A stretch of DNA of 64,000 nt from Burkholderia diffusa (lineage in GTDB: Bacteria > Pseudomonadota > Gammaproteobacteria > Burkholderiales > Burkholderiaceae), in assembly GCF_001718315.1 (NCBI RefSeq), contig NZ_CP013362.1, positions 3,162,001 to 3,226,000 on the forward strand. The letters run 5' to 3'. Position 1 is the first letter of the stretch. Every line of letters begins with the position of its first letter. A program made the translations under genes and the position numbers. The notes beneath the pieces were generated by a model. That model saw only the letters and a program-made list of their open reading frames with translations, ran no database searches and was not told where the DNA came from. Of this stretch, positions 38,865 to 47,592 are shown one piece after another.

Positions 38865-40172
38865 TCAGGCCGGCGCGTCGAGATCCGCGCTGCGCGCGGG
38901 CACGAACGCGACCGCGACGATCGACAGCGCGAGCCCGGCCATCACGTAATAGGTCGGCGCGAGCGGCGTGCCCGTCACCTTGATCAGCCACGTGACGATG
39001 AATTGTCCGAAACCGCCGAACAGCATCACCGCGACGTTGTACGCGATCGACAGCCCCGTCGAGCGCACGTTGGCCGGGAACAGCTCGGCGATCATCGCGC
39101 CGAACGGCCCGTAGTAGCCGGCGAGCGTCACCGACAGCACGGCCTGCACCGCGATCAGCCGCCCGATGCTCGGCGCCGCGTCGAGCCACGCGAACAACGG
39201 ATACATCAGCGCGAGCGTCAGCACGAGCGACCATAGCGACAGCCCCTTGCGGCCGATGCGGTCCGACCACGCGCCCGCGACCGGCGACAGCACCATCAGC
39301 AGCAGGTTGCCGACGATCACCGCGTAGAACGATTCCGCATACGGCAGCTTCAGCTGCTTCACCGCGAAGGTCGGCAGATAGCTGATCAGCACGTAGATCG
39401 TCACCGTCAGCGCGATCACCGAGCCGAGCCCGCACAGCACCTCGCGCGGATGGCGCGTGAACACTTCGCCGAGCGTCGCGCGGCGTGCGCTTTGCTGCGC
39501 ATGCAGGAATGCTTCGGAATCCGCCAGATGACGGCGGATATAGAAACCGATTGGACCGATCACGAGCCCGAGGATGAACGGCACGCGCCAGCCCCAGCTG
39601 CGCAGCGCGTCGTGCGACAGCCCGCGCGTGACGGCCGCGCCGACCAGCGCGCCGATCAGCAGCGCGGCCGCCTGGCTCGCCATCTGCCAGCTGCCGTAGA
39701 AACCGCGTTTCGAGAAAGGCGCGGCTTCGATCAGCAACGCGGTCGCGCTGCCGAATTCGCCGCCCGCGGAGAAACCCTGCAGCAAGCGGCCGAGCACGAT
39801 CAGGAGCGGGCCGCCGATGCCGATCGCCGCATAGGGCGGTGCGATCGCGAGCAGGAAGATGCCGGCCGTCATCAGCAGGATCACGAGCGACAGCGCGGCC
39901 TTGCGGCCCGCGCGATCGGCGTACAGGCCGAACACGATGCCGCCGATCGGGCGCATGAAAAACGCGACGCCGAACGTCGCGGTGGTCAGCAGCAGCGACG
40001 AGTATTCACTGGTGGTCGGGAAGAACAGCTCGGCGATCACGACGGTCATGAAACCGAACACCGTGAAGTCGTACCACTCGAGCGCGTTGCCGATCACGGC
40101 CGCGGCGACGGCCCGCCGGTTCAGCGCACGCTCGGGCCGGATCGTTTTCGTTGAATTCGCAATCGTCGCCAT
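38865..40172 (-). CDS. MFS transporter, metabolite:H+ symporter (MHS) family
   Basis: A 435-residue, 12-TM inner-membrane symporter of the ProP/CitA/ShiA-type MHS family. Signatures are AVIGNALEWYDFTVFGFMTVVIAELFFP at TM1, PIGGIVFGLYADRAGRKAALSL (the MFS A motif) and LLQGFSAGGEFGSATALLIEAAPFSKRGFYGSWQ near residue 150. The C-terminal half has SDRIGRKGLSLW. The start at 40172 gives a hydrophilic N-terminus typical of the family. The substrate could be citrate, a dicarboxylate, shikimate or a betaine and cannot be told by eye. Confidence 0.93.
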   Translation of the reverse strand: MATIANSTKTIRPERALNRRAVAAAVIGNALEWYDFTVFGFMTVVIAELFFPTTSEYSSLLLTTATFGVAFFMRPIGGIVFGLYADRAGRKAALSLVILLMTAGIFLLAIAPPYAAIGIGGPLLIVLGRLLQGFSAGGEFGSATALLIEAAPFSKRGFYGSWQMASQAAALLIGALVGAAVTRGLSHDALRSWGWRVPFILGLVIGPIGFYIRRHLADSEAFLHAQQSARRATLGEVFTRHPREVLCGLGSVIALTVTIYVLISYLPTFAVKQLKLPYAESFYAVIVGNLLLMVLSPVAGAWSDRIGRKGLSLWSLVLTLALMYPLFAWLDAAPSIGRLIAVQAVLSVTLAGYYGPFGAMIAELFPANVRSTGLSIAYNVAVMLFGGFGQFIVTWLIKVTGTPLAPTYYVMAGLALSIVAVAFVPARSADLDAPA

Positions 40173-40267
40173 GCGAGCCTCGTCCTCGTGAATTCGCCGT
40201 ATCGGGCGGCGCGGCGTGCGGGATGCCGCGGCGCGCTGGTGTGCAGCGAGTGTAGAAAGCGACGGAA

Positions 40268-40353
40268 CCGTTTTCAAGCATAAAAAACGCCCGCCATCGT
40301 CCGATGGCGGGCGTTTTGCGGTTTTCGCCACATTGCGGCATCGCACGATGCCG
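40268..40353. repeat. 86-bp perfect direct repeat, left copy
   Basis: Identical base for base to 42374-42459, with an offset of 2106 bp. It runs from CCGTTTTCAAGC to CACGATGCCG and includes a strong intrinsic terminator (40282-40318). Outside the 86 bp the two copies diverge at once. The pair bounds the islet with the DUF6402-like gene. Confidence 0.97.
40282..40318. terminator. Intrinsic terminator inside the left repeat
   Basis: A 12-bp perfect stem (CGCCCGCCATCG and CGATGGCGGGCG) with a 2-base loop, flanked by six A and four T, so it can work in both directions. In this copy it sits 110 bp upstream of the MHS transporter start, with no gene ending into it, as expected if it was created by duplication. 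Confidence 0.85.
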
Positions 40354-40574
40354 TGTGTTGGCTGCTTCACGGACACGGGCCATGCGATCTGCTTCCACCA
40401 TTTCGCCTGGCCGTCATTCTCGCCGCCACGAGAGCACTTTCGTCCTCGTCTGATTTCCCGAGCCATTTCTTTCCATTAACTTTCGCCCGATGCCATTCAA
40501 ACCGCCAGATCACGCGGCGTCCGGCAAGCGCCGCAACGTTGGTCTGTCACAACACGCCTTTCTCGCACACCGTC

Positions 40575-41783
40575 GTGGACAACAACAAGCTTCCCTATTA
40601 CAAGGCAAACCGGCTGCTGTGGAAATGGGCGCGATGCGAAGGTGTCGACGGCTGTGAAGTCGTTCGCGAAGCCGGGCTATCGTTGAACAAAGCACCGCCG
40701 CCGGTGCCGGCGTCCCCCAAACGCGCCGAACCGGCTCGGCGGCCCGTCAAGTGCCTGACGCACGCAGATCGCATGAACAACATGTTCGACGACCTGCTCG
40801 CCGCTGCCGAGGCCCTTGCGCGATTCAAGAAATGGCTCGACACGCCGGAAGTGCCAAGACTCTCCTCGCCCATACCAATAGCAAAGCTCACAAAACACCG
40901 AACGATCGCGCCCCTGGATATTCAGGAGATTCCGCGCGCAATGCGCAGACTCTCGATGCCGGTATCGGCGATGCTGATGGAACGGTGGTTTGCCGGGACG
41001 CTCAACTATTCGCCGACTGACAAGGACGAAGCGCTATGCATCAATCAGGACGGTCAACCCTATCCTGCCGACATGTATGACATGAGGTCCATCAAGCTCG
41101 AATGGATTCTCAAACACGCTCGCGCGAAGGTGCAATACATGGCGCTTCAACAACGTGAGCGGCTCACTACGCCGCGGGCTGTTGAATCACTGTCCAAGTG
41201 CTTGTCTCGTGTCAGAGCATCGGACACGACCATTGATACGCTGGCGCTTTGCAACGGAAATCTCGCGGAATTGCACAAACGCTTCCAGTTCCAGTTCGCC
41301 GGCGTCGAAAGTACGTTCGGCCAGAAACTGGATGAATTCATTCTGAAACGGCTGACCAATAGCGGACTGCCGGACGATCTGACAGGCGCACTGGGATCGT
41401 TCAACGTTTATGCGGCAGTCACCCATGTCGAATTCAATCGCGGAGCAAGCCGCGCCACGATCAATTCGATTTATCTCTACGTGCGCGACAACTATACATT
41501 TTCCGACCGGAGCGACGGTCAGTCTCAATACCTCGGACACTGGAACCACAAGCGCGTTGTCCTCGTACCTGCAACCGCTGCAGCCGGAATTGCCGGAATT
41601 CGCTGGCTGGACTATCCCGTCGTCGTCGAAGGAAAGCGGTCCCGAGACAACATTTACTATCCGGTCAGGAACAAGTCGTTTCGCGAGTGGCAGCTACGGC
41701 ATCGACGTGGCGGCGACTTCATCATCTTCTCGGACTACCGCCGCGTGACGCTCTCCCACCCCATCGAGATCGAGTTTCCGTGA
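40575..41783 (+). CDS. DUF6402-like protein of unknown function (islet gene 1)
   Basis: 402 residues from the GTG at 40575 (VDNNKLPYYKANRLLWKWARCEGVDG), which is where protein-like sequence begins. The frame stays open up to 40353, but the extra part does not look coded. The C-terminal half (FNVYAAVTHVEFNRGASRATINSIYLYVRDNYTFSD, then QSQYLGHWNHKRVV and RNKSFREWQLRHRRGGDFIIFSDYR) resembles what I recall of the DUF6402 family of Burkholderiales; this is from memory, not a search. An Ala/Pro-rich linker (KAPPPVPASPKRAEPARRP) follows residue 38. No signal peptide or TM segment is seen. Base composition is lower in GC than in neighbours. It overlaps the next gene by 4 bp (GTGA). The function is unknown; some relatives occur near secretion-effector loci, so an effector role is possible. 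Confidence 0.75.
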   Translation: MDNNKLPYYKANRLLWKWARCEGVDGCEVVREAGLSLNKAPPPVPASPKRAEPARRPVKCLTHADRMNNMFDDLLAAAEALARFKKWLDTPEVPRLSSPIPIAKLTKHRTIAPLDIQEIPRAMRRLSMPVSAMLMERWFAGTLNYSPTDKDEALCINQDGQPYPADMYDMRSIKLEWILKHARAKVQYMALQQRERLTTPRAVESLSKCLSRVRASDTTIDTLALCNGNLAELHKRFQFQFAGVESTFGQKLDEFILKRLTNSGLPDDLTGALGSFNVYAAVTHVEFNRGASRATINSIYLYVRDNYTFSDRSDGQSQYLGHWNHKRVVLVPATAAAGIAGIRWLDYPVVVEGKRSRDNIYYPVRNKSFREWQLRHRRGGDFIIFSDYRRVTLSHPIEIEFP

Positions 41784-42295
41784 GTGCCGCGGCAGAATCC
41801 GTCGGTATCGGAACGCTCGCCCTGCTGTTGGCCAGCATTCTTTGCGTGATCGCTTCGATCGCAATGGTCGGCGTGCTGCACTTCATCTGGTCGGGCTACG
41901 GTGGCCGAATATACAGCTTACGCCGAATGATCTACGTGTCGATCCGGCGCATCGCCGTCACGCTCGCTACCCTGATTGTGCTGGGCATCGCGTGGCGGTA
42001 CTGGCATGACGCGCGATTGCGGGCGGCCTGCGGCCTCCAGGATCAGATGACTGAATACTCGCCTGACGGCCGCTATGTCGCGAAATATTGCTACTTCAGA
42101 GACACGATCATTCTGCGGCTGTATGGCAACGACAACACGAGGCTTCTTGCCGAGCGAACCTACCGGGACACATCCGGGGTCTTGGTCGGCGTCACCTGGA
42201 CGCAGAACGCCTTGACCTATCCAGAAGGCGATAACCTCGAGACGATCAAGCTCCCACCCTCCGTTTACGATCGAATGCTGACGCTGCTTCCATAA
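41780..42295 (+). CDS. Small two-TM membrane protein (islet gene 2), unknown
   Basis: 171 residues from the GTG at 41780, which overlaps the upstream stop (GTGA). Two hydrophobic segments (about 8-35, ending in FIWSGYGG; about 51-68, IAVTLATLIVLGIAWRYW) anchor it in the inner membrane. The rest, from about residue 75, is a soluble domain with a beta-strand pattern (MTEYSPDGRYVAKYCYFRDTIILRLYG, TYRDTSGVLVGVTWTQNALTYPEG) like a single propeller-type repeat. I do not recognise the family. Coupling to islet gene 1 and position on a repeat-bounded islet suggest it acts with that protein, for instance as its immunity or accessory factor; this is inference. Confidence 0.78.
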   Translation: MSAAAESVGIGTLALLLASILCVIASIAMVGVLHFIWSGYGGRIYSLRRMIYVSIRRIAVTLATLIVLGIAWRYWHDARLRAACGLQDQMTEYSPDGRYVAKYCYFRDTIILRLYGNDNTRLLAERTYRDTSGVLVGVTWTQNALTYPEGDNLETIKLPPSVYDRMLTLLP

Positions 42296-42373
42296 CGCAT
42301 GCGCGACATCTTGAACAGCCGGCATCCCTCGCCGTCGGCAAATCGTTCCGAGCGGCATCGGCGCGAGCAGAAG

Positions 42374-42459
42374 CCGTTTTCAAGCATAAAAAACGCCCGC
42401 CATCGTCCGATGGCGGGCGTTTTGCGGTTTTCGCCACATTGCGGCATCGCACGATGCCG
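42374..42459. repeat. 86-bp perfect direct repeat, right copy
   Basis: Exact copy of 40268-40353. It lies 10 bp past the 3' end of the HiPIP gene (minus strand), whose natural terminator it contains. This supports the right copy as the ancestral context of the HiPIP terminator. Confidence 0.97.
42388..42424. terminator. Intrinsic terminator inside the right repeat (HiPIP terminator)
   Basis: The same 12-bp stem as the left copy, with A-run before and T-run after. It is 45 bp past the HiPIP stop on the minus strand, and 93 bp past the stop of islet gene 2 on the plus strand, so it can end both transcripts. Confidence 0.88.
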
Positions 42460-42468
42460 CCGCGCACG

Positions 42469-42780
42469 TCAGCCCATCTTCGTGAATGCGCTGCACCAGC
42501 CCTTCGCCGATACCTGCTTGCCGGGGAATGCGCCGCACGGGCCCGAAGCGGAGCCCTTCTTGCCCTGGTACAGCATGCAGGCCGCGCAATCCTGGCCTGC
42601 TGCGTATTTCGGATACTTCGCCTTGTCGACCTTCGTGGCATCGGCCTTGTAGCCGAGCGCCACCGCGGCCGGATCCGTTTCCGACAGCATCGGCGCATCA
42701 GCCAGCGCTTCGCGCGACAGCGCCAGCGCGGACACGGCACCAATGCTCGTAATCAGGAAACTCCGACGGGATGTTTTCAT
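42469..42780 (-). CDS. High-potential iron-sulfur protein (HiPIP)
   Basis: A 103-residue periplasmic 4Fe-4S electron carrier. The N-terminal twin-arginine signal (KTSRRSFLITSIGAVSALALSREALA) fits Tat export of a folded cluster protein. The mature domain holds four Cys in CAACML, GPCGAF and GWCSAF, the standard HiPIP spacing. LALGYKADATKVDKAKYPKYAAGQ-like sequence before the first Cys is typical; here it reads VALGYKAD. The partner oxidase or reductase is not encoded nearby. Confidence 0.95.
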   Translation of the reverse strand: MKTSRRSFLITSIGAVSALALSREALADAPMLSETDPAAVALGYKADATKVDKAKYPKYAAGQDCAACMLYQGKKGSASGPCGAFPGKQVSAKGWCSAFTKMG

Positions 42781-42929
42781 GGGGGACTCGCTCCAACGTT
42801 ATCGGTTTGAAAGCCGTTCTGGCGACGGCCGTTCGACAGAATAACGCTCAAGCGAATAAATGTGCGCGCCGAAATGCCGGAGATAAGAGATTTCACACGG
42901 CCGGCCCGCACGAATGCGGGCCGTGTGCG

Positions 42930-44039
42930 TCATGCACGCGACGTCATGTCGCCGACACGCTGCGCGAGCGCAAGCGACGCCGTCAGCCCCGGCGACTCGA
43001 TGCCGAACAGGTTCACGAGCCCGCGCACGCCATGCTGCGCCGCGCCCTGCACGATGAAGTCGGCCGGCGGCTCGCCGGGCCCCGCGAGCTTCGGCCGGAT
43101 CCCCGCGTAGGCCGGCTGCAGTGCGTCGTCGGGGAGCCCGGGCCAGTATGTGCGGATCGATGTGTAGAACGCCTGCGCGCGCGCCGGATCGACTTCGTAG
43201 CGCAACGCATCGACCCACTCGACGTCGGGGCCGAAGCGCGCCTGCCCGGCCAGGTCCAGCGTGAGATGCACGCCGAGCCCCGCGCGGTCGGGCATCGGAT
43301 AGACGAGGTGCGAGAACGGCGCGCGCCCCGACAGGCTGAAATAGTTGCCGCGCGCGAGATAGAGCGGCGGGACCCAGCGCGGGTCGAGCCCGCGCGTGCG
43401 GCGCGCGAGCGCCTGCGCGCCGAGGCCGGCGCTGTTGATCACGCACGCGGCCTCGATTTCGGTCGGCGCGTCGCCACCGGTACGCACCACGAAGCGGCCG
43501 CCGCGCAGCACGTCGATCGACTCGACCGGGGATTTCAGCGCGCACATCGCGCCGTCGCGCTCGGCGTCGCCGAGCAGCGCCAGCATCAGTTGGTGACTGT
43601 CGACGATACCGGTGCTCGGCGAGAACAGCGCCTCCGCGCATTCGAGCGCGGGCTCGAGCGTCTGCGCCTCGGCGCGCGTGAGCGGCATCAGGTCGAGCAC
43701 GCCGTTTTCCGCGGCGCGCGCGGCGATCGCCTTCAACTGCTTCACCTGCGCGGCGCTCGTCGCGACGAGCAGCTTGCCCACGCGCCGGTGCGGCACGTGA
43801 CGCGTCTCGCAGAACTCATACAGCAGGTCGCGCCCGTGCACGCACGATATCGCCTTCAGCGAACCGCGCGGGTAATAAAGCCCCGCATGAATCACCTCGC
43901 TGTTGCGCGAGCTCGTGCCCGTGCCGATCGCGTCGGCCGCCTCGAGCACGATGGTTTCGCGCCCGCGCGCGGCCAGTTCCCGTGCAATCGCAAGACCGAC
44001 GACACCCGCGCCGATCACCACACAATCCATCTGCTCCAT
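42930..44039 (-). CDS. FAD-dependent oxidoreductase (L-2-hydroxyglutarate oxidase LhgO-like)
   Basis: A 369-residue DAO-family flavoprotein. The N-terminal Rossmann motif [28 protein letters not shown] binds [23 protein letters not shown] near residue 46 is characteristic of the LhgO/L2HGDH branch. [14 protein letters not shown] and the C-terminal [22 protein letters not shown] and [19 protein letters not shown] agree. Likely an L-2-hydroxyacid oxidase feeding electrons to the quinone pool, but substrate is inferred. The start at 44039 gives [12 protein letters not shown]; 44030 also possible. Confidence 0.9.
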   Translation of the reverse strand: MEQMDCVVIGAGVVGLAIARELAARGRETIVLEAADAIGTGTSSRNSEVIHAGLYYPRGSLKAISCVHGRDLLYEFCETRHVPHRRVGKLLVATSAAQVKQLKAIAARAAENGVLDLMPLTRAEAQTLEPALECAEALFSPSTGIVDSHQLMLALLGDAERDGAMCALKSPVESIDVLRGGRFVVRTGGDAPTEIEAACVINSAGLGAQALARRTRGLDPRWVPPLYLARGNYFSLSGRAPFSHLVYPMPDRAGLGVHLTLDLAGQARFGPDVEWVDALRYEVDPARAQAFYTSIRTYWPGLPDDALQPAYAGIRPKLAGPGEPPADFIVQGAAQHGVRGLVNLFGIESPGLTASLALAQRVGDMTSRA

Positions 44040-44190
44040 GACGTTTCGCGTCGCTTGCGCATCAAGGGGAGAGAAGAGAATTGTACGTCCCGGTTCGCCC
44101 GCTTGCCGAACGCATCCGGATCGGCCTGCACGCGTCGCACGGCGACGCACGGCGCGACGCGTGCACGTCGCCGACGCGCACGCCGCCCGC

Positions 44191-45171
44191 TCAGAATCCG
44201 ATCGGCCGCCGCTTCGCCGCGCCCTCGTCGGCGCGGATGTCGGACGGTGCGATCGCGTCGCGGCCGTCGAGCCGCGCGGCACCGAACGCATGCAGCAGCG
44301 CACGGCGCATCGTGCGCGGCGGCGTCGCGGCCAGCACGTCGAGCGCGTCGTCGTCGAGCGTGTCGGGGAAGCGCCGCCCCCACGCGTGCGACGTGCGGAT
44401 CTCGTCGTAGATCGTCTGCGCGATCCGACGCGCGCCGGCCGCGTCCGGCGGCGCGATCTCGTACACGTTCATCCGGTTCAGCAGCGGCTCGGGAATCGCC
44501 TGCGCATCGTTCGCGGTCGCGACCCAGATCACGTTGCCCGCATCGATCGGCACTTCGGCGAATTCGTCGACGAACGCACGCGCGGTGTCGTGCTCGAGCA
44601 ACGCGTACAGCGCGCCGAGCGGATCGTATTGCGCATCGCTGCCGGCCTTGTCGATCTCGTCGACCGCGATCACCGGGTTCGCATAGCTGCCGTTGACAAG
44701 CGCATCGAACACCTTGCCGGGCTTCGCGTTCTTCCATTGCGACGACGCGCCCGACAGGATCCAGCCGGCCGTCAGCGAACTCATCGGCACGTAGTGATAC
44801 GCGGTGCCGAGCATCTGCGCGAGCGCCTTCGCGAAATGCGTCTTGCCGATGCCGGGCGGCCCGAGCAGCAGGATCGGCATCAGTTCGAGCCGATCGTCCG
44901 TCTCGAGGCACAGCGCGACCTGCTTGCGCACGTCGTCGAGCGGCTCGGTGAAGTTGGGCAGCGCGTCGCCGAGCTGGTCAAACGACGGCATCCGGTTCGG
45001 TTTCACGCAAAAGCGCAGATTGCCGGTCTTGAGCATCCGCTCGTAGGTGGCGCGCAGTGCGTCGCTCGCGCTCTCGTTCAGGTCGTTCAATGCGGTCTCG
45101 ACCTGCTCGAGGTCGTACACCGTGCTGAAGGACGCCACCGCCAGTTCCTGTTTCACCATCGCCGTCGTCAT
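44191..45171 (-). CDS. AAA+ ATPase (MoxR/Lon-like), stand-alone
   Basis: A 326-residue single-module AAA+ protein. Walker A is [19 protein letters not shown] near residue 104; Walker B is [12 protein letters not shown]; sensor 1 is [26 protein letters not shown] with an arginine finger. The lid contains [25 protein letters not shown]. The N-terminal 95 residues are helical and not recognised ([26 protein letters not shown]). No protease domain is attached and no VWA-domain partner, typical of MoxR systems, is adjacent. Its remodelling target is unknown. Confidence 0.85.
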   Translation of the reverse strand: MTTAMVKQELAVASFSTVYDLEQVETALNDLNESASDALRATYERMLKTGNLRFCVKPNRMPSFDQLGDALPNFTEPLDDVRKQVALCLETDDRLELMPILLLGPPGIGKTHFAKALAQMLGTAYHYVPMSSLTAGWILSGASSQWKNAKPGKVFDALVNGSYANPVIAVDEIDKAGSDAQYDPLGALYALLEHDTARAFVDEFAEVPIDAGNVIWVATANDAQAIPEPLLNRMNVYEIAPPDAAGARRIAQTIYDEIRTSHAWGRRFPDTLDDDALDVLAATPPRTMRRALLHAFGAARLDGRDAIAPSDIRADEGAAKRRPIGF

Positions 45172-45394
45172 ACCAACCTCGCTACCGCTGCCGTCACACG
45201 ACCATCAGACCCTTACGATTTCAGTGTAGCGATCCCGCATCGGCGCGCAAGCAAGCAGCCGCCCCGGTGTGCTGCTAACACCGCGCGCGCTGCAGCGCCG
45301 CGCCGCGCGGCGTATGATCGATGATTCACCGACCGGCCGCCGCGCCGGCCTCGCCACAGCGCCCGCGCGGCGCCGTGCGCTTCGTTTCGAAGGT

Positions 45395-46120
45395 ATGCCG
45401 ATGTCCATCCCCGCTGCCGTCCCGCGCGTCGACACCGATGCGATCCATGCCGTCGACGCCGCGCTCAAGTCGCGCCGCGCGATTCGCGCGTTCCTGCCGA
45501 CGCCCGTGCCGCGCGACACGCTCGAGGCGATCCTCGAAGCCGCGAGCCGCGCGCCGTCGGGCACCAACATCCAGCCGTGGCGCGTGTACGTCGCGACCGG
45601 CGCGACGCGCGACGCACTCGCCGCGGCCCTGACCGCGGCATACGACGATCCGGCGCGCGATGAGAAATACGTCGCCGAGTACGATTACTATCCGCGCGAA
45701 TGGGTGTCGCCGTATATCGACCGGCGCCGCAAGGTCGGCTGGGATCTGTATGGTCTGTTGAACATCGGCCGCGACGAAAAGGCCCGCATGCACGCGCAGC
45801 ACGCGCGCAACTTCCGCTTCTTCGACGCGCCGGTCGCGTTGTTCTTCACGCTCGACCGCGTGATGACGCGTGGTGCATGGCTCGACTGCGGAATGTTCCT
45901 GCAGGGCGTGATGACGGCCGCGCGCGCACGCGGCCTCGACACCTGCCCGCAGGCCGCGTTCGTGCCGTTTCACCGGATCGTCGCCGGGCATCTCGGCATA
46001 CCGGCGAACGAGCAGCTCGTCTGCGGGATGTCGCTCGGCCATGCGGACCCGAATGCGATCGAGAACCGCCTCGTCACCGAGCGCGCGAGCGTCGCCGAAT
46101 TCGCGCGCTTTTTCGCTTGA
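45395..46120 (+). CDS. Nitroreductase-family protein
   Basis: A 241-residue FMN-dependent nitroreductase fold protein. The FMN-binding opening SRRAIRAFLPTPVPRDTLEAILEAASRAPSGTNIQPWRVYV at residues 28-66 is diagnostic. ALDCGMFLQGVMTAARARGLDTCPQ-like sequence (here WLDCGMFLQGVM...) and the C-terminal GMSLGHADPNAIENRL follow. The length is typical of the PnbA-like group (about 225-240). Physiological substrate unknown. The start at 45395 is used; ATG at 45401 gives two residues less. Confidence 0.93.
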   Translation: MPMSIPAAVPRVDTDAIHAVDAALKSRRAIRAFLPTPVPRDTLEAILEAASRAPSGTNIQPWRVYVATGATRDALAAALTAAYDDPARDEKYVAEYDYYPREWVSPYIDRRRKVGWDLYGLLNIGRDEKARMHAQHARNFRFFDAPVALFFTLDRVMTRGAWLDCGMFLQGVMTAARARGLDTCPQAAFVPFHRIVAGHLGIPANEQLVCGMSLGHADPNAIENRLVTERASVAEFARFFA

Positions 46121-46266
46121 AATCGCGTGACGCGCACCTACCTTTCGATCAGGACCGGATCGTGCTGCGAACCTGCGGCGATGCGTCCTGTCACACTACC
46201 GCCCGGATCGATCGGGCGTAAGATGTGCGTCCGTTCCCCGCTACCCCGCGTTTCCGGAGAAGTTTC

Positions 46267-46758
46267 ATGCTGAAACACGGCCTGGCCGTCCTGCTGCTCG
46301 CGAGCGCCGCGCTCGCGGCCCATGCGCAGAGCCCCGCACCGGCCACCGTCGCATGGGAGATCCAGGTAGTGCGCGACGGTCAGACGATCGACACGTTCCA
46401 GCAACGCACCACCGTGGGTCAAACCCGTACCGACACCCATCGCTATCCGTCCGCCGTGCCCGTCGGCTGCGGCAATGCCGCGCGCGTCGTGCCGACCGAG
46501 CGTTCGCGCTCGGTGACGGTCGCGCCGCTCACCGTCGACGACGCCGCGCATACGGTGTCGCTCGCGCTCGACGTGCAGGAAACCCTCGACGACGAAAACG
46601 CGACGCGCAGCGATCCGTGCCTGCCGACGTCGCCGCGACAGATCGTCGCGAGCCATCCGGGGCTGTCGGTCGGCGGCGACGCATGGACCGACTGGACGCT
46701 CGTCGAGCAGCATCCGCATCTCGTCTACCGCGTGCGCGCGCACGTCGCGAAGGACTGA
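46267..46758 (+). CDS. Hypothetical exported protein
   Basis: 163 residues with a clean Sec signal peptide (KHGLAVLLLASAALAAHAQ, cut before SPAPATVA). The mature part (about 145 residues) looks like a beta-rich periplasmic domain (ATVAWEIQVVRDGQTIDTFQQRTTVGQTRTDTH, TVDDAAHTVSLALDVQETL) with two Cys (VGCGN and DPCLP) that could form a disulfide. I do not recognise a family. The start is taken at 46267 since the signal peptide begins there. It is 5 bp upstream of the EEP-family gene, so probably co-transcribed. Confidence 0.8.
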   Translation: MLKHGLAVLLLASAALAAHAQSPAPATVAWEIQVVRDGQTIDTFQQRTTVGQTRTDTHRYPSAVPVGCGNAARVVPTERSRSVTVAPLTVDDAAHTVSLALDVQETLDDENATRSDPCLPTSPRQIVASHPGLSVGGDAWTDWTLVEQHPHLVYRVRAHVAKD

Positions 46759-46763
46759 ACGCC

Positions 46764-47579
46764 ATGTCCGCCGACGCCCTGTCCTTGCCGTTCGCCGAAC
46801 CGCACGCCGCGCCCGACGAAATCACCGCGGTGAGCTGGAACCTGCACAAGGGCCGCTCGCCGCTCGGCTTCACCGCATGGAATGCGATGCGCAACTGGAT
46901 GCAGTCGACGCACGCCGACGTGTATTTCCTCCAGGAAGCGATGGCGCGCCGCATGCCGCGGCCGATGCTCGCGCCCGGCTTCGGCGCGCCGATGGACGAC
47001 GCGGTCGACGACGTATGGCACTGCCAGGCCACCGAGATCGCGCAGGCGCTCGACTGGCAGATCGCGCTCGGACCGAACGTGTTCAAGCCGTCGTGGCGGC
47101 ACGGCAACGCGATCCTGTCGCCGCATCCGCTCGATCTCGGCGGACGCTGGGACATCTCCGCTCACCGCTTCGAACGGCGCGGGCTGCTGGTCGCGCGCGC
47201 GACGCTCGCGGGCGCACGGCCCGTCACGCTGCTGTGCGCGCACCTCGCGCTCACGCGTGCGGCGCGGCTGCGCCAGATGCACTGGATCGCGCACTGGATC
47301 GTGCGCAATGCGGGCGACGACCCGCTCGTGCTCGCCGGCGACTTCAACGACTGGCGCAACGATTCGGTCGCGCTGTTCGGCGAGATCGGGCTGTCCGAGG
47401 TCGCGACGCTGCTCGGCCAGTCGGGCCGCACGTTCCCTGCGTTCTCCCCCGCGCTCGCGCTCGACAAGATGTTCGTGCGCGGGCTGACGCCGCTCGAATG
47501 GCAGGCGCCGTCCGGCGAAACCGCGTGGCTGTCGGATCACCTGCCGTATATCGCGCGGCTGCGCCTCGATGCGCAGTGA
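46764..47579 (+). CDS. Endonuclease/exonuclease/phosphatase (EEP) family protein
   Basis: A 271-residue EEP-fold phosphoesterase. Family residues are in VSWNLHKGRSPLG (Asn), YFLQEAM (Glu), LLCAHLALTRAARLRQM (His), LAGDFNDW (Asp and Asn) and the C-terminal WLSDHLPYIARL (Asp-His). No signal peptide. Substrate could be DNA, phospholipid or a phosphoester. It follows the exported hypothetical gene by 5 bp. Confidence 0.92.
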   Translation: MSADALSLPFAEPHAAPDEITAVSWNLHKGRSPLGFTAWNAMRNWMQSTHADVYFLQEAMARRMPRPMLAPGFGAPMDDAVDDVWHCQATEIAQALDWQIALGPNVFKPSWRHGNAILSPHPLDLGGRWDISAHRFERRGLLVARATLAGARPVTLLCAHLALTRAARLRQMHWIAHWIVRNAGDDPLVLAGDFNDWRNDSVALFGEIGLSEVATLLGQSGRTFPAFSPALALDKMFVRGLTPLEWQAPSGETAWLSDHLPYIARLRLDAQ

Positions 47580-47592
47580 CCGGTAGCGCGGT

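Larger units (their letters stand above)
40173..40574. other. Left flank of the islet: leader of the MHS gene, direct repeat and untranslated stretch
   Basis: Positions 40173-40267 are the upstream region of the MHS transporter. The 86-bp direct repeat follows. The next 220 bp (40354-40574) read in frame with the first islet gene but give an unlikely peptide rich in Ser/Phe/Cys, so I treat them as a leader or a degraded 5' end. Confidence 0.5.

Noticed and set aside
40353..40574. GTG at 40353 as the start of islet gene 1
   Set aside because: The encoded 74 residues have non-coding character and the codon touches the repeat edge; the start at 40575 is more likely.
40268..42459. Insertion sequence with long target-site duplication
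   Set aside because: 86 bp is far longer than known IS target duplications, and no transposase or terminal inverted repeats are present.
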